Assembly: GCF_008727865.1 (NCBI RefSeq)
Contig: NZ_VTWU01000004.1
Span: 434,001 to 498,000 of the forward strand
Length of the DNA: 64,000 bases
Source of the DNA: Hymenobacter busanensis
GTDB taxonomy: Bacteria; Bacteroidota; Bacteroidia; Cytophagales; Hymenobacteraceae
Direction of reading: 5' to 3'
Shown: positions 24,163 through 32,217 of the stretch, in pieces
How positions within the stretch are numbered: the first letter of the stretch is position 1
How the letters are laid out: every line of letters begins with the position of its first letter
The notes under the pieces: generated by a model
Told to the model about the DNA's origin: nothing
Database searches by the model: none
The model's input: only the letters and a program-made list of their open reading frames with translations
Made by a program: the position numbers and the translations under genes

Positions 24163-26751
24163 TTACTCCACCACGAGGCGGGCCGCCTGCCGGCCGGCGC
24201 GCACCAGGTAGAGGCCGGCGGGCAGCCCGTGCAGTTCCAGCCGCGTGGTACCGGGTGCAAAGCGGCGCAGCACCCGGCCCTGCAGGCTCACGAGTTGCAC
24301 CTCCGCTGCGGCCGGGGCGCCCAGTAGTTGGGCCGTGGCGCGGGCCGGATTGGGGGAGAGTTGCAGGACAGGGCTGGCCGTACTGCGGGGCTGTTTCACG
24401 GGCAAGGGTACGCCGGTACCACCACTGTTCAGGCGCACTGAGGCCGAGTTGGAAATAAAATTGGCTGTGATGATATCCAAGTCGCCGTCGCCGTCCACAT
24501 CGCCCAGGGCCACGCTGCTAGGGTCGTCACCTACGCTAACATCAGTAGCGCCGGCAAAGCCGCCCGCCCCGTCACCCAAGCGCACCGAAGCTGTGTTGCC
24601 GGTATTACCCGTGACGATATCGAGGTTACCGTCGCCATTTACGTCGCCCAAGGCCACGCTGTAGGGATTGGAGCCAACGCTCACCTCGGTGGTGCCGCTA
24701 AAGCCGCCGAGGCCGTCGCCCAAGCGTACAGAAACCGATCTTGCACCGACATTGGCAGCGAGGATATCTAGGGCACCATCGCCGTTGACGTCGCCCAGCG
24801 TTAAATCCCACGGATTAGTACCCACGCTCACCTCGGTAGTGCCGCTGAAGCCGCCCGCCCCATTGCCGAGCCGTACCGAGGCTGCATTGGCGTTGTAGTT
24901 AGCCGTGACGAAGTCGAGGTTGCCGTCCCCGTTCAGGTCCCCCAAGGCCACGCTTTGGGGACTGTTACCTACACTCACCTCGGTGGTGCCGCTGAAGCTT
25001 CCGAGCCCATTGCCCAGGAGTACCGAAGCCGTATTAGAAAAACGGTTGGCCGTGATGATATCCAAGTTGCCGTCCCCGTTCAAGTCGCCCAGTACCACAC
25101 TACGGGGATTAGTGCCCACGCTCATGGTGGTGTTGCCGCTGAAACCACCTGTTCCATTCCCAAAGCGTACCGAAACCGAGGCGAGAAAGTAGTTGGCCAC
25201 GACAATATCGAGTTGGTTGTCGCCGTTGACGTCGCCCAGGGCCACGCTATAAGGAATATTTCCCACACTTACCTCGGTAGTTCTGCTGAAACTCCCTCTC
25301 CCATTGCCAAGGCGTACCGATGCACTATTGCTGTAGCTGTTGGCCGTGACGAGGTCGAGCTTGCCGTCGCCATTGACGTCGCCCATAACTACTTTTTGTG
25401 GTTGGCCACCCACGCTCACTTCGGGGGAACCACCGCCGAATTCGCCGGTTCCGTTGCCTAGGCGTATGGAGGCTGAGTTGGCAATACTGTTTGCTGTGAC
25501 GATATCCAGGTTGCCATCCGCGTTGACGTCGCCCAAGGTAACGCTCCGGGCATAAATGCCCACGCTCACCTCGGTGGTGCCGCTAAAAACACCCATCCCA
25601 TCCCCCAGCCGTACCGAAGCACTGCCTGAATTACTGGCCTCGTTGGCCGTAACGATGTCCAGATTGCCGTCCCTGTTCACGTCGCCCAGGGCTACATGGA
25701 CGGGATTTATGCCCACACTCACGTTGGCGGTGCCGCTGAAGCTGCCCGCGCCATCGCCCAGCCGCACCGAGACCGAGTTGACGGTATTGTTAGCCGTGAC
25801 GATATCCAAGTTGCCGTCCCCATTCAAGTCGCCCAAGGTTACGCTCTGGGGAAAATCACCTACGCTCACGCTGGTGGTGCCGCTGAAGCCGCCCGCGCCA
25901 TCGCCCAGCCGCACCGAAGCTCTGCCGTGACTACCGGGAGGCACGTTGTTGGCCACGACAATATCGAGTTGGTTGTCGCCGTTGACGTCGCCCAAAGCCA
26001 CGCTGCAGGGGTTGGAGCCTACGCTCACCTCGGTAGTGCCGCTGAAACCGCCAAGGCCGTCGCCCAAACGCACCGAGACTGTGCCTAGAGTACTGTTGTT
26101 AGCCGTGACGAGGTCGAGGCTGCCGTCGGCGTTAACATCGCCCAGTACCACGCCGGTTGGCCGAGCGCCCACGCTTACCTCGGTGGTGCCGCCGAAACCG
26201 CCAAGGCCGTTGCCCAAGCGTACCGAAACTGTATTGGCAAAGTTATTGGCCGTGACGAGGTCGAGTTTGCCGTCGCCGTTGACGTCGCCCAAGGCCACAC
26301 TCTGAGGGCCGGTGCCCACGCGCACGTCGTTGGCCCCAGTGCCAAACAAGCCGTTACCGGCGGGGGCTTGGGCGGTGAACTGGAACTGGGTGGGGGCGGC
26401 GGGGGTGCCGGTGGCCAGGCTGGTGGCGCGGGCCGTGACGGCGACGGTGAGCGGCTCGCCGGGCCACAGCGGGGCGGCGGGCGTGAAGGCGACGGTGGCC
26501 GTGCCCGCGCCCGCGTAGGCGTAGGCGCCCGGCAGCGGGCCGCGCCACTGGCTCACCACGCGCACGGCGTCGGGGGCGGCGGTTTGCGCGCTCATGGGCT
26601 GGGAGAAGGTCAGCTGCACCGGGCCCGAGCGCGGGGCGGCCACGGCGTTGGCCGCCGGCAGCCGCGCCACCAGCACCGGGGCTTGCCCTTGCGCCGCAAG
26701 CGGGCCGGCCGCGGCTGCGCACACGGCCAAAAAACGATAGAGGTTTACCAT
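24163..26751 (-). CDS. FG-GAP/VCBS repeat surface protein with T9SS sorting domain
   Basis: Exported protein of 862 residues. It has a signal peptide (to about residue 22), then a bacterial Ig-like domain (about 25-130), then 13 consecutive VCBS/FG-GAP units of about 49 residues from V143 on. Each unit has the form VSVGxxPxSVALGDVNGDGxLDIVTAN-SVRLGDGxGGFSG, with the calcium-binding pattern DVNGDGxLD. These should form beta-propellers. The C-terminal region (LQLSPNPARATAQLL, LPAGLYLVRAG) is a T9SS sorting domain. The units are also alike at DNA level. The ATG at 26751 starts the signal peptide. An adhesive or carbohydrate-binding role is possible but unproven. Confidence 0.9.
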   Translation of the reverse strand: MVNLYRFLAVCAAAAGPLAAQGQAPVLVARLPAANAVAAPRSGPVQLTFSQPMSAQTAAPDAVRVVSQWRGPLPGAYAYAGAGTATVAFTPAAPLWPGEPLTVAVTARATSLATGTPAAPTQFQFTAQAPAGNGLFGTGANDVRVGTGPQSVALGDVNGDGKLDLVTANNFANTVSVRLGNGLGGFGGTTEVSVGARPTGVVLGDVNADGSLDLVTANNSTLGTVSVRLGDGLGGFSGTTEVSVGSNPCSVALGDVNGDNQLDIVVANNVPPGSHGRASVRLGDGAGGFSGTTSVSVGDFPQSVTLGDLNGDGNLDIVTANNTVNSVSVRLGDGAGSFSGTANVSVGINPVHVALGDVNRDGNLDIVTANEASNSGSASVRLGDGMGVFSGTTEVSVGIYARSVTLGDVNADGNLDIVTANSIANSASIRLGNGTGEFGGGSPEVSVGGQPQKVVMGDVNGDGKLDLVTANSYSNSASVRLGNGRGSFSRTTEVSVGNIPYSVALGDVNGDNQLDIVVANYFLASVSVRFGNGTGGFSGNTTMSVGTNPRSVVLGDLNGDGNLDIITANRFSNTASVLLGNGLGSFSGTTEVSVGNSPQSVALGDLNGDGNLDFVTANYNANAASVRLGNGAGGFSGTTEVSVGTNPWDLTLGDVNGDGALDILAANVGARSVSVRLGDGLGGFSGTTEVSVGSNPYSVALGDVNGDGNLDIVTGNTGNTASVRLGDGAGGFAGATDVSVGDDPSSVALGDVDGDGDLDIITANFISNSASVRLNSGGTGVPLPVKQPRSTASPVLQLSPNPARATAQLLGAPAAAEVQLVSLQGRVLRRFAPGTTRLELHGLPAGLYLVRAGRQAARLVVE
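24423..26325 (-). repeat. tandem coding repeat, 13 units of about 147 bases
   Basis: The VCBS units of the surface protein are tandem copies at DNA level. Phrases such as GTCGCCCAAGGCCACGCT and CTCACCTCGGTGGTGCCGCT recur about every 147 bases. Units differ in the loop codons and at several lengths of 48-53 residues. Confidence 0.88.
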
Positions 26752-26969
26752 AGTAGTGGGAGATAGGCGAGCGGGTGAGTCAGTCAAGTTTAGGTAGAAA
26801 AATTGGCATAAGGGCCTTGGCCCGTATTGCGCAAGCCGCATTTTCTCCCAATATTTCCGGCCGTTACCCCCGCTCTATCCGCTTGGCCCGGGCCCCGTTA
26901 CACACCGCGCTTGCCCTCTGCCCCGGCCGCCCGTTCTCATCCTTCCATCCTTACCCCCTTTCCCGCCTC

Positions 26970-27455
26970 ATGGCAAACCAATTCCACCAGGACATTCCGG
27001 CCGCCGTGCTCCAGAAAGTCCAAGCCGCCCTCGACGTCGTCAAGACCGAGCTGGGGCCCTACCTCGTGTCGCTCACGCCGGAGCAGCGCAAAACCATGCT
27101 CCGCATGGCCGACAAAACCGTGGCCTTCGTGCAAAAGACCACCGACTACGCCACCACCTCGCCCGCCTTTGTGCCCGCCTTCGTGGATGTGGCCGAGCTC
27201 AAGCAGGATGCCGCTGCCCTCACCGTCCTCGCGCCCATTCACCAGCAGCTCGAGCAGCTGGCCCTCGACACCGACTCGACCATGATGACGGCCGGCTCGG
27301 AGGCCTACGGCAACGCCCTGACCATCTACAACAGCATCAAGTTCATGGCCCAGAACAAGCAGCCCGGCGCCCAGGCCGCCTACGACGACCTGCGCCAGCG
27401 CTTTGCCGGGCAGGGCCAGCGCAAGGCCCCAGCCGCCAAGCCGGCTACCTCCTAA
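26970..27455 (+). CDS. conserved small helical protein of unknown function
   Basis: Protein of 161 residues, mostly alpha-helical, with no signal peptide or membrane segment. Visible segments are ALDVVKTELGPYLVSLTPEQR and LTIYNSIKFMAQNKQPGA, with a basic, alanine/proline-rich end (QRKAPAAKPATS). I do not recognise a named domain. The ATG at 26970 is preferred because the 65 residues upstream are arginine/proline-rich noise. A 24-base-pair hairpin follows the stop. Confidence 0.72.
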   Translation: MANQFHQDIPAAVLQKVQAALDVVKTELGPYLVSLTPEQRKTMLRMADKTVAFVQKTTDYATTSPAFVPAFVDVAELKQDAAALTVLAPIHQQLEQLALDTDSTMMTAGSEAYGNALTIYNSIKFMAQNKQPGAQAAYDDLRQRFAGQGQRKAPAAKPATS

Positions 27456-27468
27456 GCCAACTGACTGC

Positions 27469-27519
27469 CCAACAAGACGAACGAGTTCGGGTCCGACCCG
27501 AACTCGTTCGTCTTGTTGG
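27469..27519 (+). terminator. long hairpin after the small helical gene
   Basis: Perfect 24-base arms (27469-27492 and 27496-27519) with a three-base loop. It lies just past the stop at 27455 and also inside the tail of the decayed methyltransferase frame. It lacks a strong T-run. Confidence 0.65.
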
Positions 27520-27619
27520 CTAACTGAGTAGCTGCGGTGGCCGCTCGGGTCGGCGCAGTGGCCGCCGCAGTGGCCTCCGAAGCCAACCAGTTGGCCGCGG
27601 CGCCGAACTCGTTCGTCTT
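27500..27619. repeat. short direct repeat pair
   Basis: GAACTCGTTCGTCTT occurs at 27500-27514 and again at 27605-27619, 105 bases apart, each followed by a TTGGCTA-like stretch. The first copy is one arm of the hairpin. It looks like a partial duplication of the hairpin region. Confidence 0.6.
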
Positions 27620-28385
27620 TTTGGCTACTGCAGTGGCCGCCGCGGCTACTGCGCTGGCTTGGCTGCTGGCCGGGGCCTTGCGGCGTGGCCCCGCTTTGGC
27701 GGGCTTTGGCGGGCTTTGGCGGCGGGGCAGCAGCGGGGCGGCCAGCTGCCGGTACTTCCCGAAGAGAAATTCCAGCCGGCTCAGCTCGGTGGGGAAGGCG
27801 GCGGGGGCTTCGGCGGCGTACTGGTGCTTCTGGTAGCCGGTGAGGAAGGCGAAGCGGTGCAGGTGCTGGTGCAGCTCCTCCAGCGGGAAGTCGTCCTGCT
27901 GGCCGCCCTCCGGGGCGTAGAGGCGGAAGCGGGTGAAGTCGGAGACGAGGAGGTACTGGGCAGCTCGTAGTTCTGCAGGCCGGGGAAGTAGTCGATGGCC
28001 TGCTGGTAGGCGCGGTCCAGGTCTTTGCCCCGGCTTTTGTGCGCCACCAGCAGGGTGCCCTTCCAGAACAGGTCGATGAAGCCCTGCTTGCCGGAGAGCT
28101 TTTTCACCGGCTCCTCGAAGGAAGCCAGCCAAGCGGCGGTTGATGCCGAACACGTTGAAGAAGTCGGTCCGGAAGGGCTTGGCCTCGGCCTGTTCGCGGG
28201 TTTCGCCCTGCCACTCCTGGGCGAAGCGGATAGCACGGTCTTTAAGCTCGGATAGGGAAAGTGCCAGTGGGGCTTTGGGGTAAGAGGGAGGGTAGGAGGA
28301 TGACAGACTTCCTGAACCGCTTTGAAGGATTGCGAGTAAGCAAAAGGCACGCGGCCCGGAAGATACGCGGGCGGGCCACCCGGCC

Positions 28386-28434
28386 CAAACAAAGAGCCCG
28401 GCCGCCGCTCCCGAAGCAGGAGCGGCGGCCGGGC
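28386..28434 (-). terminator. terminator of the tail-fibre-like gene
   Basis: Sixteen-base perfect arms (28396-28411 and 28419-28434) and a moderately T-rich run on the minus strand. It lies 39 bases past the stop at 28473. Confidence 0.7.
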
Positions 28435-28472
28435 CAACGCCGACGCGCCGGGGCCACGGCCCCCGTCGGGCC

Positions 28473-30128
28473 TTACTCGGGTTGGGTGACGGTATACGTC
28501 ACGCGCACGCCCAGGAAATAGGTGCCGGCGCCGCCCTGGTTTAAGCGGACGCGCACGTGGTAGAAATACAGGTCGTTGCGCACCGTATGGTTGAGCACCG
28601 CCGTGGCCGACTGCCAGTCGTTGCTTTCGCTGGTCAAGGCGGCCGCCGCCGAGTACGGGGTGCCCACGCCGGTACCCCCGCCACGCTCAATGGCCGTCAG
28701 CTGCACCTGCGGGCTCACGCTGGTACCGTCAACGTCCCGGGCAATCAGCTCCAGGCCGGTAACGACGGCTCCCTGCGGCAGTTGCAGGGGCGCCGTGACG
28801 TAGCCGGGCTGCCCGTTGGTGCCGTTGCGCAGCCAGCTGGCCAGTGGGGAACCGCTGCTGACGCTGTACTGGGTGTAGATCTGGTAGCTGACTGGGTCGT
28901 TGGAGACGAACGCGCCGTGACCGATCTGCAGGTAGCGGGTTTGGGGGGTGGCATAGCCGTAGCTGCCGGCCACCTGCAGGTCCCCGTCCTGGGTTAGTGT
29001 CATCAGGGTGCTGGCCGCGGTGGAGTTGGCGTTGTAGGTCAGCCACTTGAAGCTGCGGCCCGAAGCACCCGCCGGGATGCCAAACGCCAGCGTAGAGGGC
29101 TCCATAAACACGCCCCAGCGGCCGGCGCCCTGGTAGGTGCCGGAGGTGAAGGCGTCCCAGCTGCGGGTCACGAGCGGGCGGTCCTGGGCAGCCAGCACCA
29201 CGCCCAAGGGGCCGTCGGCAGCGATGTTGCCGGCCACGTGCAGCTGCTGCTGCGGGTCGGGGCGCCCGATGCCCACGTTGCCGTTGCCGAGCACGCGCAG
29301 GCGCTCCGTCCCGGCCGTGCCCAGGCGGATGGTCTTGTCCACGTCGGCCACGGTGCTGTAGCCGGCCAGGTCGATAAAGCTCTTGGTGGCGCTGCTGCTG
29401 CCGCCCCCGGCCGAGAGGCGCAGGTAGCCGTCGTCGGCCGTGGCGCTGGGCGTGATGCCCCCGGCCAGCCCGTAGGCGCCGATTTCGCCGGCTATGCGGG
29501 CGGTGCCCACGGCCGGGCGGGCGGCGTTGTTGTTGATAGCCGCGCCCAGCATCAGCGCGCCCTGGCCCAGGTCGAGGCGGGCGTTGGGCGTGCCCGTGCC
29601 GATGCCCACGCGGCCCTGTCTGGTCCAGCTCAGCACCGACTGGAGGCTGCCGTCGGCGCTGGTGCCCAGCACGCCCCCGCCGAAGCCGTAGAGCACCGGC
29701 CCGTCGATGTTCTGGCCGAGCCAGTTCTTCGTGCTGGTATTCGCCCCGTACCAGCCCAGGCCGTGGTTGCCGTCGGTGGCCGTGCGCAGGCGCAGGTCGT
29801 TGTCGTTGAGGCCCAGGTTCTGGGTGGCCGAGTGGTTGCCCAGGTTGTCGCCCGATTTCGTTTTGTCCGGAATGTACACCCACTGGCCGCCCACGGCGTA
29901 CCAGAAGCCCTTGCGCCCGTCGGTCTGGAACACCATCAGCCCGTCGGGCGGGCTGCCGATGCCGGCGCGGCTGGCCGAGTCGAGGCGCGGGATGAGCAGG
30001 CCCTTGCCGGTGGCCTGGATGTCGAGGGCGGCGGTGGGGTCGGGGGTGCTGGTGCCAATGCCCACCGACTGGGCCTGCGCGGCGGCGGCAAGCAGCGTCG
30101 CCACCAAGGAGAAGTAGAGTTGTTTCAT
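28473..30128 (-). CDS. secreted tail-fibre-like protein
   Basis: Protein of 551 residues with a signal peptide (MKQLYFSLVATLLAAAAQAQ). The mature N-terminus SVGIGTSTPDPTAALDIQ and the later VGIGTGTPNARLDLG and VGIGRPDPQQQLHVAG repeat the pattern VGIGxxxPxxxLxVxG of phage tail fibres and secreted Bacteroidota proteins. Such regions tend to trimerise. A T9SS sorting domain is not seen, and the C-terminal 120 residues are a separate beta-rich domain. It is likely an exported or surface fibre. It diverges from the propeller gene at 30403. Confidence 0.75.
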   Translation of the reverse strand: MKQLYFSLVATLLAAAAQAQSVGIGTSTPDPTAALDIQATGKGLLIPRLDSASRAGIGSPPDGLMVFQTDGRKGFWYAVGGQWVYIPDKTKSGDNLGNHSATQNLGLNDNDLRLRTATDGNHGLGWYGANTSTKNWLGQNIDGPVLYGFGGGVLGTSADGSLQSVLSWTRQGRVGIGTGTPNARLDLGQGALMLGAAINNNAARPAVGTARIAGEIGAYGLAGGITPSATADDGYLRLSAGGGSSSATKSFIDLAGYSTVADVDKTIRLGTAGTERLRVLGNGNVGIGRPDPQQQLHVAGNIAADGPLGVVLAAQDRPLVTRSWDAFTSGTYQGAGRWGVFMEPSTLAFGIPAGASGRSFKWLTYNANSTAASTLMTLTQDGDLQVAGSYGYATPQTRYLQIGHGAFVSNDPVSYQIYTQYSVSSGSPLASWLRNGTNGQPGYVTAPLQLPQGAVVTGLELIARDVDGTSVSPQVQLTAIERGGGTGVGTPYSAAAALTSESNDWQSATAVLNHTVRNDLYFYHVRVRLNQGGAGTYFLGVRVTYTVTQPE

Positions 30129-30178
30129 AGCGGAAGCAGGAGTCAACGGTACTCGCCGGGGTGAAGCAAGGACGCAAG

Positions 30179-30186
30179 CAAAAGTA
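30179..30186 (-). promoter_or_regulatory. -7 box upstream of tail-fibre-like gene
   Basis: TACTTTTG on the minus strand, 50 bases before the ATG at 30128. The nearest TTG is 26 bases upstream, slightly too far for the usual spacing. Confidence 0.35.
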
Positions 30187-30330
30187 GCGGCCCGCCGCCG
30201 GGTCCCACCCACCAAAAACCGTCGTTCACCTACCAAAATCCGCGTTGTTGCCAGCCGCCGATGAGTAGTGAGTCCCCCGTTGGGCCGCCTGCGCTCCGCG
30301 GTACACAACGCGTGGAAGCAGCGCGTGCTC

Positions 30331-30338
30331 TACTTTTG
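30331..30338 (+). promoter_or_regulatory. -7 box upstream of SBBP-repeat gene
   Basis: Exact TACTTTTG, 64 bases before the ATG at 30403, with no clear -33 element. Together with the box at 30179 it makes the 274-base gap a divergent promoter region. Confidence 0.38.
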
Positions 30339-30402
30339 GCTGCCGAACGTAATTTCGCTTTGGGACGCTGCCTGTCCACTTTTTCACCACGCTACCCCTG
30401 CT

Positions 30403-32079
30403 ATGGTATTGATTCTACGTCCTGCTTTTCCGGCGCTTCGCCGCCTGTGCGTGGCGGCCGCCGGCCTCGCCCTCGCCCTCACGGCCCAGGCCCAACCCAC
30501 GCCCGGCTGGGCCTGGGCCCGCGGCCTGCACGGCACCGGCAACGATGCGTTTCGGGATGCTGCCACCGATGCCACCGGCAATGCCTACGTGGTGGGCTCG
30601 TTTGAGGGCACAGCCGCGGTGGCCGGCACGGCCTTCACCTCCCTCGGCGACGCCGACGCCGTGGTGGCCAAACTCGACGCGGCCGGCACCACCCAGTGGG
30701 TGCGCCGCTTCGGCGGCACCGGCTACCAGGAAGCCCGCCACGTAAGCGTCGATGCCGCCGGCAACATCTTCGTGACGGGTATTCTGGAGGGCACGGCCAC
30801 TTTCGGCAGCGTGGTGCTCAGCTCCCGGCCCGGCGGCGAAGGGTTCTTCGTGGTGAAGCTCGACGCGCAGGGCACCGTGCTCTGGGGCCAGCTGGCCGAC
30901 AGCGGCAACAACGTGGGCAGCTACGGCGTGCAGCCCGACGGCGCGGGTGGCGCCTATGTGGGGGCTGTCTTCACCGACGGCGCCCAGATGGGCAATACCA
31001 CTTTCCCGGCTTACACGGCCGGCGCCTTCTTGGCCCGCCTCGATGCGCAGGGTGCGGTGCTGTGGGTGCGCGAACAAGCCAGCAACCGGGTAACCGGGCA
31101 GCAGGGCCAACTCACCGGCAACGGCCTGGCCGTGGGCGGAGGCTACGTGTATGCGGCGGGCAGCTTTGGCGGTACCGTCTCTTTCGGCGGCGGGGTCCTG
31201 AACGCGCCCACCAGCACCAACGCCTGGGTAGCCAGCTACGACGCCCAGGGCCAGCAGCGCTGGGTGCGCCAGGGCGGCAGCACGGCCGGCTACGACGTGG
31301 CCCAGGCACTGGCTGCTACTGCTGCCGGCGAGGTCTACGTCAGCGGCGAGTTCAGCGGCGCGGCCACGTTCGGCACGCTCAGCCTACCGGGCACCGGCAC
31401 CAGCTCCGACGCCATGCTACTGAAATTCGACGCGCAGGGCAACGGGCTCTGGGCCCGGCAGGTCGACGGCCCCGGCCAGGAAGCCGGCTACGGCGTCGCC
31501 CTCGACCCCCTGGGCAACGTGTACCAGGTGGGCAGCTACAGCACCGGTGGCCGGGCCAGCGGCGTGGTGATGTACAACGACGGGGACCTTGACGTGTTTA
31601 TGGTGAGCTATACCAGCCAGGGCTTCGGGCGCGGCGTGTATGCCACCGGCGGCCCCGGCGAAGACATTGCCGTGGCCCTCACGCCGCCTACGGCCGGCAG
31701 CACCTGCATCGTCGGCGGCTTCGGCGGCCCCACCATTCGGTTTTATCCTGCGGTGCTCACCAACCAGGGCCCAGCCGCGCGCTACGTGTACGACGGCTTT
31801 GTGGCCCGCCTCACGGGGCTGGTGACCAGTAGCAGGGCACCCCAGCACGCGGCCCCGCTCACCGCCTTCCCCAACCCCGCTACCGATTACGTGCAGCTGC
31901 CGGCCCTGCCCACCGGCAGCCCGGTGCAACTGCTCGACCCGCTGGGCCGGGTAGTACGCACGGCTACCGCGACGGGCACCACTCAGTTGTCGGTGCAGGG
32001 CCTGCCGGCGGGCCTGTACCTGCTCCGCGCCACCGATGCGCAAGGCCGCTCTTATGCGGGGCAGGTGATGGTGCAGTAA
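30403..32079 (+). CDS. SBBP beta-propeller surface protein with T9SS sorting domain
   Basis: Exported protein of 558 residues. The signal peptide ends near TAQAQ (about residue 27). Several units of 50-70 residues follow, with the SBBP pattern (DAAGNIFVTGILEGTATFGS, AGEVYVSGEFSGAATFG and DAQGTVLWGQL), which should form a beta-propeller. The C-terminal 70 residues (LTAFPNPATDYVQL, LLDPLGRVV, GLPAGLYLLRA) form a T9SS sorting domain. The ATG at 30403 begins the signal peptide. It is related in design to the gene at 32218 on the opposite strand. Confidence 0.86.
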   Translation: MVLILRPAFPALRRLCVAAAGLALALTAQAQPTPGWAWARGLHGTGNDAFRDAATDATGNAYVVGSFEGTAAVAGTAFTSLGDADAVVAKLDAAGTTQWVRRFGGTGYQEARHVSVDAAGNIFVTGILEGTATFGSVVLSSRPGGEGFFVVKLDAQGTVLWGQLADSGNNVGSYGVQPDGAGGAYVGAVFTDGAQMGNTTFPAYTAGAFLARLDAQGAVLWVREQASNRVTGQQGQLTGNGLAVGGGYVYAAGSFGGTVSFGGGVLNAPTSTNAWVASYDAQGQQRWVRQGGSTAGYDVAQALAATAAGEVYVSGEFSGAATFGTLSLPGTGTSSDAMLLKFDAQGNGLWARQVDGPGQEAGYGVALDPLGNVYQVGSYSTGGRASGVVMYNDGDLDVFMVSYTSQGFGRGVYATGGPGEDIAVALTPPTAGSTCIVGGFGGPTIRFYPAVLTNQGPAARYVYDGFVARLTGLVTSSRAPQHAAPLTAFPNPATDYVQLPALPTGSPVQLLDPLGRVVRTATATGTTQLSVQGLPAGLYLLRATDAQGRSYAGQVMVQ

Positions 32080-32129
32080 CCGGGCGCTGCGCAGTCCGGT
32101 ATAGTGAATCGGTGCGAATCATCTATAGG

Positions 32130-32162
32130 AAAAAGCCTCCCGCTGTCAACGGGAGGCTTTTT
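32130..32162. terminator. bidirectional terminator between two propeller genes
   Basis: Perfect 13-base arms (32130-32142 and 32150-32162), A-run on the left and T-run on the right. It lies between the converging genes at 30403 and 32218. Confidence 0.87.
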
Positions 32163-32217
32163 TTTGAGTAGCCGGTTGGGGTTGGCAAACGCGCAGCCGG
32201 CAAACGGCTGTCCCGGC

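Larger units (their letters stand above)
27452..28267 (-). pseudogene. decayed MmeI-type DNA methyltransferase, N-terminal domain only
   Basis: The remnant is recognisable as the N-terminal domain of type IIL/MmeI-like restriction-modification enzymes (LKDRAIRFAQEWQGET, FFNVFGINRR, GKQGFIDLFWKGTLL, HKSRGKDLDRAYQQA, YFPGLQNYELP, YLLVSDFTRFRLYAPE). The reading frame changes near 28134 and again near 27960, so the middle third lies in a second frame. At the expected start a CTG (28267-28265) stands where ATG would be. After about 27690 no methyltransferase or endonuclease domain follows; an alanine-rich low-complexity tail takes over. Intact enzymes have 900 or more residues. Assembly error could explain the frameshifts but not the truncation. 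Confidence 0.8.

Noticed and set aside
24423-26325. CRISPR-like regular repetition
   Set aside because: The period is about 147 bases and the repeats encode VCBS units in one frame; there are no short repeats with unique spacers. No cas genes are present anywhere in the window.
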